From: Rachicladosporium sp. CCFEE 5018
Lineage: Eukaryota; Ascomycota; Dothideomycetes; Cladosporiales; Cladosporiaceae
Length of the DNA: 64,000 bases
NCBI GenBank assembly: GCA_002077045.2
Contig: KZ111147.1
Coordinates: 1,670,926-1,734,925 of the forward strand
Reading direction: 5' to 3'
The position numbers were made by a program, and so were the translations under genes. The notes under the pieces are model-generated. The model was not told where the DNA came from. It saw only the letters and a program-made list of their open reading frames with translations, and searched no databases. Shown piece after piece: positions 21,927 to 31,727 of this stretch (position 1 is its first letter; the number at the start of each line of letters is the position of its first letter).

Positions 21927-24900
21927 TCACCAGTCTCGATCACCCCACATCTCAGCTGCATCGCACGACTCGTCGTCAGTCCAAGGGCAATGGTGAACGC
22001 CAGCGACAGCATCACGTGTTTGCTTACCGGGTTTCTTGTGTTGGATGATCCCGCGGCCCTTTGTCTTCCTCTCATCGCTCCACTTCTTCAATCCCTCTGC
22101 GGCAGCCTTGAGTGCCTCCTCCTCCGTCTCGAACTGATCGCCAGACTTGTTGTCATACTTCTTGCCGGGCTCGCTGAAAGGAATGTGATGTTGCTGGCGG
22201 TCATGTCTGTCCTCACGGACGACATAGACGATACCTCTGGCAGACAACATCTCGCTGCGCGGATCGTAAGCCTCAGCATCGCGGAAACCCCGCTGCCGCT
22301 TGATCTTGTAGACTTCGCGAGCGACTGCGTTGAATTCCTCAGGACTGGTGTGGGCCAGGTCGTGAACGGCGCGTGACTCGACATATTTGATCTCTAGAGC
22401 CTCGCGCTCTGCTTCCATCGCCTTTTCATTCGCTAAGCGATCGAACACGGCGACTGCACGCTGCTCGGGTACCTTCAGCGCTTTGGCGATGATCTTGACA
22501 TACTCAGGGGTGACGACGGCGCCAGGCCAGACATCCTCTTTTTGCTGCATTTCCATGAGATTCCTCTCTGCTTCGACATGGTCCAATATGACATCCCCGA
22601 CTTTGCCCGGGTTCGCTTCACGGTAAGCTTTCAGGGCAGACTTGATGCGGTCGGAATCAGCATGTACAACATCCTCCGGAGCGGCGCGGATGTAGTTCAA
22701 CACCATCTCTTGCTCTTCAGTCAACGTTGGCACTGGTCCATCCTGGTGACCAAAGTTGCGTGAAGCCTCCACCACCGTGGCGTTAATCAACATGTCCATG
22801 GCGAATCTCGGGTCGCGCAATGCTTTGAGTTCATTCTCACTGGGTTGTTCGGGCGCGATCTTTGGATGCTGAACCAGAGTGGAGTCTGGCAGAGCAGAAA
22901 ACTCCTTCGGCACCCATAGAATAGCTGCAAGTCCTTCTGGCATCTGGTCTCCCGTGTGCGGCAGTTCAGAAGGCGGTTCAACGACAGTGCGCTTGACATT
23001 CGCGCCCTTCGTACGGCCCGAACGATCATATGCCATAGCAGAAGCCGAGCTCCACCCGCCTGAAGAGCCTGAGCCTCCCCACGAGCTGCCCGGACTGGAC
23101 TGATCAAATGACCAAGTGCCAGATTGCGGTGAGTTGCCGTCCCAGTCACCTGGCCCTCCAACAGGACCTGGCCCTCCGATGGGACCTGGTCCTGGCGCCG
23201 GAGAAAACGGGGCCGCGCCACCTGGCCCACCGACGGGGCCTGGTCCCGGTGGCGGAGGAGACGACGGCGCGCCACCTGGCCCGCCGATGGGAACCGGTGG
23301 TCCTGGGTCTGGATAATATGTGGGAGCAGGTGCTCCCTTGGACCAAGTGGTGACCCACACGGACTTCGAAGTGGTAGTAGGCCAAGGGATGGTAAGAATC
23401 GTCTTGGTGGTGATAGCGGACTGCGACGAGATCGATGGTGGCGGCGGTGGTGGTGGAGGTGGTGGAGGTGGGGCAGCCGTAACGGTGGCAGTCACTGTGG
23501 TGCCAGATACGCTCACGCTGAGACTCGGCTTGCAGCTGGTGGATATGGGAGCGCTTGAGGTCGACAAGGTACTGCTGGTGACAGTGACAGTGACCCAGGA
23601 AGAGGAGCCAGTCCGCGTGGAAGTGACAGTCACCCAACTTCCAGATGACGACGTGGTCGTTGTGATGTACGGCGGTGGTGCATCGGTCCAGGACGAGACA
23701 GAGGAAGACGTCGACGTCCATGGCTGTGACGAGCTAGTCCAAGACTGTGGGGTTGATTGGTTCTTGTAGGCATAGTCGACGCCAGGGCTGATACCACCAT
23801 GGGTGATGGCGGACTTGAGGTAGCAAGTCTGAGAGCCACCATTGTTCGTGTAAGAGTACGCAATGCAGCCAACAGTCTTGTCGCAGACAGTAGTACAATC
23901 GACGAAGCTGTTGATGGGCACGCCCTGTAGATCGCCACCGTTGTGATCTTCGCCGCACTGTAGAGTATAGTTTTGGCCAGTTGACGAGATGTAGTAGGGA
24001 CCTTGCGCAGCTAGAGCGGCGCAAGAGCCAGCAACAACGGCCGTAGCGCTTGCAGAGGGTGCAGTCACAGCCGGTGTGGTGGCAGGCACAGAGGCGCTGG
24101 TCGTGCTTGGGTTGACGTACGTACGGGGGCCACTTCCATCAGAGATACGAGCGCCGGCACAAGCCCCTGGGTTGGTGTTACCGCCCTGCGCTCTGCTCTT
24201 GAGATAGCAGTTGCCACCGTTGTCGCCACCGAGGTAGACAAAGGCAACACAGGGGAAGTAGGTGCTGCAGGCACTGAAGCAGCCAGAATAGGCGCTCACT
24301 TGAATCGGTGCGAGGTCGCTGTCTTGGTAGTCGGAGGAGGGCTGGACCTTGTAGACATCGCCGGTGGTAGGCTCGACGTATGTGTCACCGCTAGCAGCGA
24401 CAGCGGCGCAAGAACCGGGTGCAGGGGTCTTGGTCGCGGTCGAGGACGGGGCGGGTATAGATGTCGAGGAAGGAGACGAGACGGAGATTGTGGTAGGAGT
24501 TGAAACGGGGCTCGAGGACGAAGTCGATATGCCACCCCAAGTGTTGGAGGACATGGTTAAGGTAGGAGAGGTGACGGGCTTCGTGGACGAAGTAGAGATG
24601 CCACCCCAAGTAGTGGACGATACGGTGGTGAACGTAGAGGAGCGAACGCTGGTTGACGAGGTAGAGGTACCGGCGCTCCAGGAAGGGGGTACCCCGCCAT
24701 TGCCTGGAGGGCCAGGTGCGCCGTTGCCAGGAGGAGGAGGTGCGCCGTTGCCAGGAGGAGGAGGTGCGCCGTTGCCAGGAGGAGGAGGGGCGCCGTTCCC
24801 TGGTGGAGAAGGAGAGCCATTCCCTGGTGGAGAAGGAGAGCCATTCCCTGGTGGGGAAGGAGAGCCATTCCAGCCATTGGAAGGAGGGGCGATCCACCCA

Positions 24901-24998
24901 TTAGAGGGAGGCGCATTCCATTGAGGAGAGGGCAGAGCATTCGCCTGCGTAAGCAGCACGCTCAGACCGAAAAGGCCGGCAGTGATACCGCGCGCCAT
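21927..24998 (-). CDS. large secreted PAN/Apple-domain cell wall-type protein
   Basis: Predicted secreted protein of 1,023 aa, single exon, function unknown. I chose the start at 24998 because MARGITAGLFGLSVLLTQANA is a clean signal peptide; a start 16 codons further up (25046) would bury it. Order: NGSPSPPG / NGAPPPPG octapeptide repeats (about residues 25-95), a Ser/Thr-rich stretch, and two Cys-rich PAN/Apple-like modules (about 195-270, CFSACSTYFPCVAFVY; and about 315-395, CTTVCDKTVGCIAYSY), which in this superfamily bind carbohydrate or protein. Next come a long Thr/Ser-rich spacer, a poly-Pro run, a Gly/Pro-rich region (about 540-620), and a 370-residue charged helical region ending in a two-Cys tail. 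The charged C-terminal third is unlike usual wall glycoproteins and has no GPI signal. Confidence 0.8.
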   Translation of the reverse strand: MARGITAGLFGLSVLLTQANALPSPQWNAPPSNGWIAPPSNGWNGSPSPPGNGSPSPPGNGSPSPPGNGAPPPPGNGAPPPPGNGAPPPPGNGAPGPPGNGGVPPSWSAGTSTSSTSVRSSTFTTVSSTTWGGISTSSTKPVTSPTLTMSSNTWGGISTSSSSPVSTPTTISVSSPSSTSIPAPSSTATKTPAPGSCAAVAASGDTYVEPTTGDVYKVQPSSDYQDSDLAPIQVSAYSGCFSACSTYFPCVAFVYLGGDNGGNCYLKSRAQGGNTNPGACAGARISDGSGPRTYVNPSTTSASVPATTPAVTAPSASATAVVAGSCAALAAQGPYYISSTGQNYTLQCGEDHNGGDLQGVPINSFVDCTTVCDKTVGCIAYSYTNNGGSQTCYLKSAITHGGISPGVDYAYKNQSTPQSWTSSSQPWTSTSSSVSSWTDAPPPYITTTTSSSGSWVTVTSTRTGSSSWVTVTVTSSTLSTSSAPISTSCKPSLSVSVSGTTVTATVTAAPPPPPPPPPPPPSISSQSAITTKTILTIPWPTTTSKSVWVTTWSKGAPAPTYYPDPGPPVPIGGPGGAPSSPPPPGPGPVGGPGGAAPFSPAPGPGPIGGPGPVGGPGDWDGNSPQSGTWSFDQSSPGSSWGGSGSSGGWSSASAMAYDRSGRTKGANVKRTVVEPPSELPHTGDQMPEGLAAILWVPKEFSALPDSTLVQHPKIAPEQPSENELKALRDPRFAMDMLINATVVEASRNFGHQDGPVPTLTEEQEMVLNYIRAAPEDVVHADSDRIKSALKAYREANPGKVGDVILDHVEAERNLMEMQQKEDVWPGAVVTPEYVKIIAKALKVPEQRAVAVFDRLANEKAMEAEREALEIKYVESRAVHDLAHTSPEEFNAVAREVYKIKRQRGFRDAEAYDPRSEMLSARGIVYVVREDRHDRQQHHIPFSEPGKKYDNKSGDQFETEEEALKAAAEGLKKWSDERKTKGRGIIQHKKPGKQTRDAVAGVHHCPWTDDESCDAAEMWGDRDW
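24711..24870 (-). repeat. 24-bp tandem repeats coding for Pro/Gly octapeptides
   Basis: About seven consecutive 24-nt units encoding N-G-S/A-P-S/P-P-P-G in the PAN-domain protein. The first three units seen on the plus strand are near-identical (ATG-free GCGCCGTTGCCAGGAGGAG type) and the rest form a second near-identical subtype. This suggests copy number could vary between strains. Confidence 0.85.
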
Positions 24999-25993
24999 CT
25001 TAAAGCTGTACGAAGAGAAAGATGTAAGATGAATAACTAACAACAATTGATAAGGGAGAGGAGACGGATATACCTACTTGCGATCTCAACAGCAATGCTT
25101 TCGATGAGATCGCCTCCACCTTCGTGAAGGCTTCTGACATTGAAACTTCATGGTCAACTTCGCTTACCCCTCTCGATCTTGACCTATCTCTGTTCGCACA
25201 TTCGCACGGAACGTCCGAACATGCTTTTCTCGTTGTGGCCAACGTGCAAGTTGACGGACCTGTGGTATCACAGCGGAGAAGAGGCATTTTAGCATTGAAA
25301 GGCGTCCGCAGGGAGCCGCTGGTGACCCTGATCGCTTCAGCTCTTGCCACAACTAGGGACATATTAGCTGGTATGTATGCCTGCGGTACGCGCGATCTCA
25401 GCGTCATAAACCTGTGGACGACTTCGTTCCTCGAGTGTAATGTATGCACATGGTCGAAGTCGCATGTGCAGACAGAACTGTCGAATCCTAGTTGGGACCG
25501 TGGCGGAACATTTTCTAAGTTTCTATCAACGGGTGTGAGGGTTGCGCCCATGTCCGCTGCGAGACATGCGGATGTTTGTAGTAGTCCATGTTTGTTCAAT
25601 TTATTCAAGGCTAGGTTTCGCACTGTGGGTGCGAAGCCGTGATTGCGCATCATTGCGAGCAAGAAATGCTATCGATCTGATACGGGTGCCTCCGATGCTT
25701 CGACGGCACTGAAATAAGTGCCTACTTGGTCCGGAAGTCGAAATAGCAATCCGAAGTGAGGCTTTACCAAGATGGCGGGTCGCCCCACTGCAGCTCTTCT
25801 GTCTCAGCCTGTTGCTTATGGCCGGTCCGGCTAGGAATCCGAGGTCGGCCTCAGTGAGATGTCGGCTCGCTTGTCCTTACAATTAGACCAACCGGCGAGC
25901 TTCAATGTCCCCGGAGTCTTACGGCGTAGGCGAAGTCTCCGCAACATCGTGACTGCATGCTGTTCGGCTGTCTCTGAGATGGCTGGAGAGCTT
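24999..25993. other. intergenic upstream of PAN-domain gene
   Basis: About 1 kb between the PAN gene start and the Pth stop. A 220-codon minus-strand frame (25000-25662) overlaps the probable promoter and start region and looks non-coding. No other gene seen. Confidence 0.45.
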
Positions 25994-26737
25994 TCACCCC
26001 GTCTCCAAATCGCTCAGCTTGTTGACAACCTCATCAACGCAACCCTCTATCTTCATGCGTTGCTCAAGCGTCAATTTCCTCAAGACATACTCGGCGACAT
26101 CATTGGGCTCGCGACTGATCGGTCTGCCGATGCCGATGCCGATCCTCACGAAAGGCTTGCCTCCCATAGAACCCAATATGCTCTTCAGCCCATTGTGGCC
26201 TTTTGCGCTTGCGCCTTGCTTGACTTTGACAGTGACAGCGCCGAGTGGCTTCTCCAGCTCATCATGTATGATCACGAGCTTGCCTTCTCCATCCGGTAGG
26301 CTCTTAGACCAAGACGCAAAAGCAGATTTCACACCCGCACCGGAGATGTTCATGAGTGATGTGCTTTGCCAGAGCGTCCATTGGCTGCCACTATGAGGGG
26401 ACGTAGCATTGCTGACGAGACCGTTCCCGAGCGCGCGATCTTTGCGGAAAGGCGGCGCACGGATGACTTCAGCGATTCTGCTGAGAACTGTGTGGCCGGC
26501 GCTGTGAAGGGTGTTGAGGTATGGACCTGGGTTGCCGATGCTGCAGATGAGGAGGGGAACACTCCGCCCGGCAGGCATCGGAGGGCTCAGTCGTGGTTCG
26601 GCACCGCGAGGTACGATGTCGCCTGCCGTGCTACTGCCGGGTTCTTTGACGACAGGTGTCTTCTGTGTGTTTAGTGTTGATCCCTTCGATGGAGTCGTGT
26701 TCTCGGCCTCGGAGGTGTCAGGTGCAGCACTGGCCAT
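25994..26737 (-). CDS. PTH1: peptidyl-tRNA hydrolase, bacterial/mitochondrial Pth type
   Basis: Cleaves peptidyl-tRNA dropped from ribosomes to recycle tRNA, probably in mitochondria. The chosen start MASAAPDTSE at 26737 gives 247 aa; the frame extends 20 codons further up. A 65-residue disordered leader precedes the catalytic domain, which begins LLICSIGNPGPYLNTLHSAGHTV. This supplies the conserved Asn (GNPG) and catalytic His region. The conserved Asp is in IIHDELEKPLG, and GHNGLKSI with FVRIGIGIGRP are further Pth signatures. A single exon. The gene is divergent to a flavin-reductase-like gene 470 bp away. Confidence 0.92.
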   Translation of the reverse strand: MASAAPDTSEAENTTPSKGSTLNTQKTPVVKEPGSSTAGDIVPRGAEPRLSPPMPAGRSVPLLICSIGNPGPYLNTLHSAGHTVLSRIAEVIRAPPFRKDRALGNGLVSNATSPHSGSQWTLWQSTSLMNISGAGVKSAFASWSKSLPDGEGKLVIIHDELEKPLGAVTVKVKQGASAKGHNGLKSILGSMGGKPFVRIGIGIGRPISREPNDVAEYVLRKLTLEQRMKIEGCVDEVVNKLSDLETG

Positions 26738-27207
26738 GTTCGCTTCAGTCTTAGAAATTAAAAACTGGTGAGGAAAACAAGACTGTTTCTCGAACACTTC
26801 CAGGCATGAGTCCTACTTTACGACCTCATGGGCTCACGTCAGTCTTTATGTACGTCCCATGTGAAGTCTCTTTGTTACGGGGGTCGCCACAGCCTCAATG
26901 TGAGTCACTCCACGGATTCAGCCATCTGTCACTTATTTCAGCACGTCCTTAGCGAAGCAGCATCAAGTCAGAGAAGGGCTGTCAGTTCTCCGTCTCTCAG
27001 TGTGAGCGCTCGCAGTCGCATTGTGTGTACCATCGACGCGGACAAATTTCCAGACTATTCACCATGCGAGCAACAAGGTGAAGTGCGCAAGAAGTGGGGT
27101 CGCAGCGCGCGAGCGCAACAACATCAGGCCAAGTACACGCTCTCTAGTCTCATTTTCCTCATAAGACCCTCACGAACTTTTGTCCCGTACTGTTGAGCTT
27201 TGTTGTG
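26738..27207. other. divergent intergenic region PTH1 / flavin reductase-like
   Basis: Shared upstream region of two divergent genes. It contains a perfect TGAGTCA. No gene seen. Confidence 0.4.
26901..26907. promoter_or_regulatory. TGAGTCA, Gcn4/Cpc1 or AP-1 type site
   Basis: A perfect TGAGTCA palindrome-type site about 165 bp upstream of PTH1 and 300 bp upstream of the divergent gene. In ascomycetes this heptamer is bound by the amino-acid control factor Cpc1/Gcn4 and related bZIPs. A single heptamer match is weak evidence. Confidence 0.3.
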
Positions 27208-28200
27208 ATGGTGTTCTACGAGCCTGGCAAGACTTCACATGGTCTGCCAAGGGACCCTTTCAAGGTACAGCATTGCACCTAAACCCTCTTACTCGTACGC
27301 GGGTCACACGATTGATCTCGAAGATAGGCATGTGTGGTACCACGGCCGGTATGTCAACATCTCGTAGTCGGGGGAGCGTCTGACGATAGCCCTATCGGTT
27401 GTTATCGTTCCGACCTAAGGCATCAGACCTACCTCCCACCACAATGGTGTGGTATGGCAAACCACATTGATCTCATATAACCACTATAGATCGGCTGGCT
27501 CTCCACCCGCTCCCCCACCGGCGTCGACAACCTAGCCCCCTACTCACAATTCAACAACCTCACCTTCGATCCACCCTACGTAATGTTCGCAGCCAATGAA
27601 AATTCATCCGGCACTCGCAAGGACAGCGTAGTAAACGCCGAGACGACAGGCGTATTCGGCTGGAACGTCGCCACTTGGGATCTGCGAGAAGCCGTGAATG
27701 CATCTGCTGAGCTGCTAGGGCCTGTGGTTGATGAGTTCGAGAAAGCGGATCTCGAGAAGGAGGAAGCGAGGTTGATTGGGGTAAGCTTGGTGAAGAGGAG
27801 TCCGGTGAGGTTTGAGTGCTCGTACTATACGACTCTCAGACTGCCTGGTCAGTCTGTATCAATCGCTATGATTAGCCTATAATTGACTCTTGCAGGCTCC
27901 TCGCCCTCAGGGTCAACGAACATAGTCATCGGGCGCGTGATAGCAGTCCACATCTCCGACTCTGTCCTCACAGATGGCAAAGTTGACATCGGAAAAGTGC
28001 AGCCCATAGCCCGCTGCGGGTACTACGAATACGCAGTCATCCGGTCTGATGCAGTCTTCGAGATGATCATACCAGGCGATCAGAAGAACCTGGCCGGGCT
28101 CGAGGGCAATGCTGGGCAGATCAAAGCTCTGGAGGACAAGGAGGCCAACGACGTTGCGACAGGAAGTCTGACGAACCATAGCAAAGCGCAAAGGAGTTGA
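27208..28200 (+). CDS. flavin reductase-like (FMN-binding split barrel) protein, with 21-nt exon
   Basis: Probable FMN-binding oxidoreductase of the flavin-reductase-like family (DIM6/NTAB group); substrate unknown. Exons 27208-27264, 27328-27348, 27490-27847 and 27896-28200 give 246 aa. The second exon is only 21 nt and codes ACVVPRP. It completes the family motif so that exons 1-3 read DPFK-ACVVPRP-IGWLSTRSP. It is bordered by AG and GTATGT, and skipping it would keep the frame. Other landmarks are the Asn/Pro-rich flavin-contact loop (NLAPYSQFNN), DSVVNAETTGVFGWNV, and STNIVIGRVIAVHISD. Intron sizes are 63, 141 and 48 nt. No signal peptide is seen, so it is probably cytosolic. Confidence 0.88.
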
Positions 28201-28965
28201 CAGACGCTCATACCTACCTCTTCAATCGAATGGAGGAGCTCAGATTATTTCCTTAGGATACGGTCGTGTCAGATCGCCGGGCAGTTCGGTGATGGTGACG
28301 CTGCAGATACAGACTTATCGTTACTGACCATAATACCATCTATAGCGAATATGCTAGTTAGCAGTCTTGCGCTACTCGATTAATCCGCGAATGCGACTGT
28401 CATGAGATCTAGTGCGTGGACATGTACACTAGGCTTTCTAATTGTGAGGTGCGAAAGCCAGTGTTCTCTTGCCTGTATCAGTCTCGCATGAAGGAGTATG
28501 CATCCTCGGACACAATGACCTGAAGGGGCCAGTCTATAGTAGAGGCCTGGAGCAAGTCCGGCCAGCGGCTCCATTGCATTCTCGTCCCGGCCAACTTCGC
28601 CAATCGCAGCGCCCGTGCTACCTTCTCGTTCTCCGGTGGCTTCGCCAAACGTTAAGCCGCTCAACTCGTGCCGCTGCATCTGCATCTGTAAGTCATGCGC
28701 TGGACGGATTACATTCTACTGCGGGCTCGTTAGCGACTGAGACTTGGTAAACGAGCGAGGGACATAGACATACGAAATTAGGTACAAAGAGCGACTCGCT
28801 TTCATTCGGCAGATCCAACTGGAGCTAAGACTTCGCTGCGCCGGACTTCTTGTGCTTCGCCGCGTTTGAAGCGCTCTGCTTGAGCGCGGGATGTTCGGCA
28901 CGTTAAGACTGTCGATGCTGTGGGATCGGCCGGGAGGCCAAGTCTGCAGGTTTCAGAAAGCCGGC
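28201..28965. other. gene-poor stretch after flavin reductase-like gene
   Basis: Nothing recognisable; scattered short frames only. Confidence 0.4.
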
Positions 28966-29373
28966 CTAGGGAGCAATGTCCGGGTTTGCAAACTCTATCG
29001 GGTTCGGAAGGTGCGAGTGTGTGAAATCTAGTGTGATGGCTCCGGTAGTCTCGCGAAGAGTGGCAGTCTGGGAGTCGTATTGTAAAGTTTCTTCGGGCGT
29101 CCGGGAGTTCTGGAGCTGCGTGACTTGTGAATTCGGGGCAGTCTTGCGGCCCTTGCCATTGCGAGTGGCGTCTGTGGGAGAAACGCCTCGACCGAATTCA
29201 TGATCGAGCTGCGGATTGTGCTCGAATGAGATTGGAGTCGGAATGGAAGAGGCAGCTTTCTTCGATCCTGTGCGAGCTGGCTGTGATGGTTTCTGGCTAC
29301 TAGGAACGAGATTGCTGAACGACCTAGTGATAGAGCTGACTTTCTTTGCACGAGGCGCTCCTGATCTAGGCAT
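28966..29373 (-). CDS. hypothetical basic, Ser/Pro-rich small protein
   Basis: An open frame of 135 aa starting MPRSGAPRAKKVSSITRSFS. It is basic and Ser/Pro/Thr-rich throughout, with no transmembrane segment or signal peptide. I do not recognise it. The composition resembles disordered nuclear or fungal orphan proteins, and it sits alone in a gene-poor region. It could be a real orphan gene or a chance frame. Confidence 0.3.
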   Translation of the reverse strand: MPRSGAPRAKKVSSITRSFSNLVPSSQKPSQPARTGSKKAASSIPTPISFEHNPQLDHEFGRGVSPTDATRNGKGRKTAPNSQVTQLQNSRTPEETLQYDSQTATLRETTGAITLDFTHSHLPNPIEFANPDIAP

Positions 29374-30386
29374 TGCTTCTCCGGGAATGTGACCTCTAGT
29401 AGCACCTAATACAACCAGCTACTAAATGAAGCTCCTAAGTGACGGACAACTAAACCTACAACTGGAGCTCGTGATAGCACACCCGCTAGGTCGTGGGGAT
29501 GTAAGACTTAAGAGTCGGGTAAGTCCAGAGGTGCGCGGTTAGGTCGATCAAGGAGCGTGGGCGGCGGCGGGCGACTTCGGAGTCGAGGTTGAGGTCTTTA
29601 GGCGAGGTTCGAGGACTTGTCGAGTCTCATCTCGTCTAGAGGCACGGGGACCTTGCAAATTCGCGAATCCGCGTCCCTCCATCGCACGCGTCAACTAAGT
29701 CTATACTCACGCCATCATAACAGCTCCATAGGCCCTCAACATACTCCTACACCATAGTATCGACATTATAGCCACCGGAAGAACACCTGCGAACCAATAG
29801 CTCCCTCACCAGATCCCTCCCTCGCCATCTAGAGCAATTGCCCCGCTAAATCCGCGCCGGACCCCCGTCCCGCTCTCCTCTAGCGCAGCTCTAACGTCTC
29901 CCTATAGATCAGCCGCGGTACCCTGCGTTCCAGGCAGGTCCCTAGGGCACTAGGCGTCGTCTAGCATTCTAGCCTGCAAGCCTGCCCGAGGCGCCGGGTA
30001 GGCCTGGGAACCATAGGCTACGGCCCGATAGCTTTACTTGGGTTTCCCTCTCCTTGATCGGTATGCCCTTTCTGCGCACGCGGAAGCGTTACAGTTTGGA
30101 CCATGGTGGTGTAGGAGGTGTGCAGCAGCAGCGATAGCGTAGTGTGGTCGATCCTGAGCTACGCGGTATCATGTCGGATAATAAGGAGGTGGTTGTAGTA
30201 CGGCGTTATGCGACAGGATTTCCGCATCCCGTCCAGCTCTGCCCGCAACCCACTCAACTATCGTTCATGCTTCCAGCATATGCAAGACTCAGGTACAGAC
30301 TATGCGCTAGGCTGACGACTGGGAGTCGCACTTTTGCCAGAGGTCCTACACCCAGCGCCACGCTAAATCCATGATTTTTCAAATGT
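29374..30386. other. TpA-rich, GC-rich gene-free region, possible decayed repeat
   Basis: About 1 kb with no frame of interest. From about 29,690 to 30,060 it is rich in CTA/TAG trinucleotides although still rich in G+C, unlike the flanking genes (see findings). No terminal repeats or target-site duplications are visible. Confidence 0.35.
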
Positions 30387-31727
30387 TTACCTCTGCGGCT
30401 TGCGTAGCGCAGCCTTGTCCCGTACACGTTCCTCGATGCCATTGCCGACCGAAGCCTTGTCAGTACGCCGCCTAGGAGCTCGCGCAGGTGAAGGTCCAAG
30501 GACCAGTGCCTTCGCCTGTACGTACAGCTGCTCACCCACATGTAGTGGCCACACACAGAACGACCAAACGATCTTCGCAGGCATCAGAGCAAAGTCAACC
30601 AGAATGCTGAATGTGCTCGTTACTACATTGCCTTGCGAGTGCTGTGCTGCCACAACTGCGAGCGAGAGAGCGTCCTGGAGCCGCACTTCCAAACTCTGCA
30701 GTCGCTGCTCGGTTACCATCGCGAGTGTTGCCGAGCGCTTCTCGTAGCGCCGGACAGCCCGTTCAAGCCCCTCAAGCCGTGGCTCGTAGCGCTTCTGCAG
30801 CTGTACTGACAGAGAATCGATGTCAGTCTTTTGTGCCATCGCTGGGCTGGACTCAGTCAAGCGTGCTTCCAATTCCGCCAGCCTCGTGGTCAGACTTGTA
30901 AGCTCCACAGGCGGAATTCCAGACTTTCTTGCATTGTAAGGGTCATCAAGGCCTGTTGCGGTTCGCTGGAGATGCAGAGTACGCGCAGTGAGTAGACGTA
31001 ATACCTGTCGGGTCGGCCAAAATTCCGCAGCCAATAGGAAGACGCTGAGGTTGTAGTCGGACACTAGACCAGTCGATGGACGTGATAGCGGTGCACGAAT
31101 GACATGGAGGAGGTACGCTGCTACTGCCGGCATCACGAAGCTAGCAAGCAAGGCATAGACCTCTTGCCTATCTAGATCGCTCTTTGCCTGGTCCCTGTGC
31201 CGCGTTGTCTTCACCGGGGCACTTTCCTCCTGCTTGGGTGACGAGTCTGACTCCGAGCCTACTGCAATGTCCGCCTCGCTCTCCTCATCAATCGGAGCGA
31301 GGTCCCCTTCCTGACTCTCCCCAACAGCCTGCGCAGAATGGTACCAGTCCCTCGGTATCCTGATACTCCAATTCATGAAAACTGCCGCCAATCCAAGCAG
31401 AAGCACATCGGTTACGAATGCGCTCCCGTTATTGAACAGCAAGCCAGCCAAAGCAGGCAGGATAGCGAATGCTAGAGGAGTGGAATGCCAGTGCGTGAAC
31501 TCCTCTCCACTGGCGGTCACAGGTCGCCGATGTCGAGAGGTTGGGTTTACCAGGTCATCGAAAGAGCTCGACATATCGTCCAGGCTAGAGTACGAGATGA
31601 GAGAGCTGCGACGGCGTGAGAGCGCGGGAGGTGAACGAAGATCTTGCTGACTGGCTTTGCGCGTGGCCAGGCGCTGTCTGATCTCTGCCGTCATAGCATT
31701 GGGTTTGTTCGCTGTCTGTTCCGCCAT
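30387..31727 (-). CDS. fungal multi-pass membrane protein with coiled coil, unknown function
   Basis: 446 aa, single exon, from MAEQTANKPN (a start 19 codons upstream is open but less likely). I do not recognise a named family. A Ser/Arg-rich N-terminus (about 1-80) is followed by two adjacent hydrophobic spans (about 85-125, PLAFAILPALAGLLF and VTDVLLLGLAAVFMNW). Then come an acidic Ser-rich linker, further hydrophobic segments around 190-245 (VYALLASFVMPAVAAYLLHV), a helical coiled coil (about 275-360) and a last hydrophobic segment (about 385-410). The basic tail ends KAALRKPQR. This looks like an ER or nuclear-envelope protein, which is inference from topology only. Confidence 0.75.
   Translation of the reverse strand: MAEQTANKPNAMTAEIRQRLATRKASQQDLRSPPALSRRRSSLISYSSLDDMSSSFDDLVNPTSRHRRPVTASGEEFTHWHSTPLAFAILPALAGLLFNNGSAFVTDVLLLGLAAVFMNWSIRIPRDWYHSAQAVGESQEGDLAPIDEESEADIAVGSESDSSPKQEESAPVKTTRHRDQAKSDLDRQEVYALLASFVMPAVAAYLLHVIRAPLSRPSTGLVSDYNLSVFLLAAEFWPTRQVLRLLTARTLHLQRTATGLDDPYNARKSGIPPVELTSLTTRLAELEARLTESSPAMAQKTDIDSLSVQLQKRYEPRLEGLERAVRRYEKRSATLAMVTEQRLQSLEVRLQDALSLAVVAAQHSQGNVVTSTFSILVDFALMPAKIVWSFCVWPLHVGEQLYVQAKALVLGPSPARAPRRRTDKASVGNGIEERVRDKAALRKPQR

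Noticed and set aside
24364..24924. 186-codon plus-strand frame rich in Gly and Pro
   Set aside because: It is the antisense shadow of the 24-bp repeat region of the PAN-domain gene.
25000..25662. 220-codon minus-strand frame upstream of the PAN-domain gene
   Set aside because: It overlaps the PAN gene's likely promoter and signal-peptide codons and has no recognisable domain; the composition looks like random translation.
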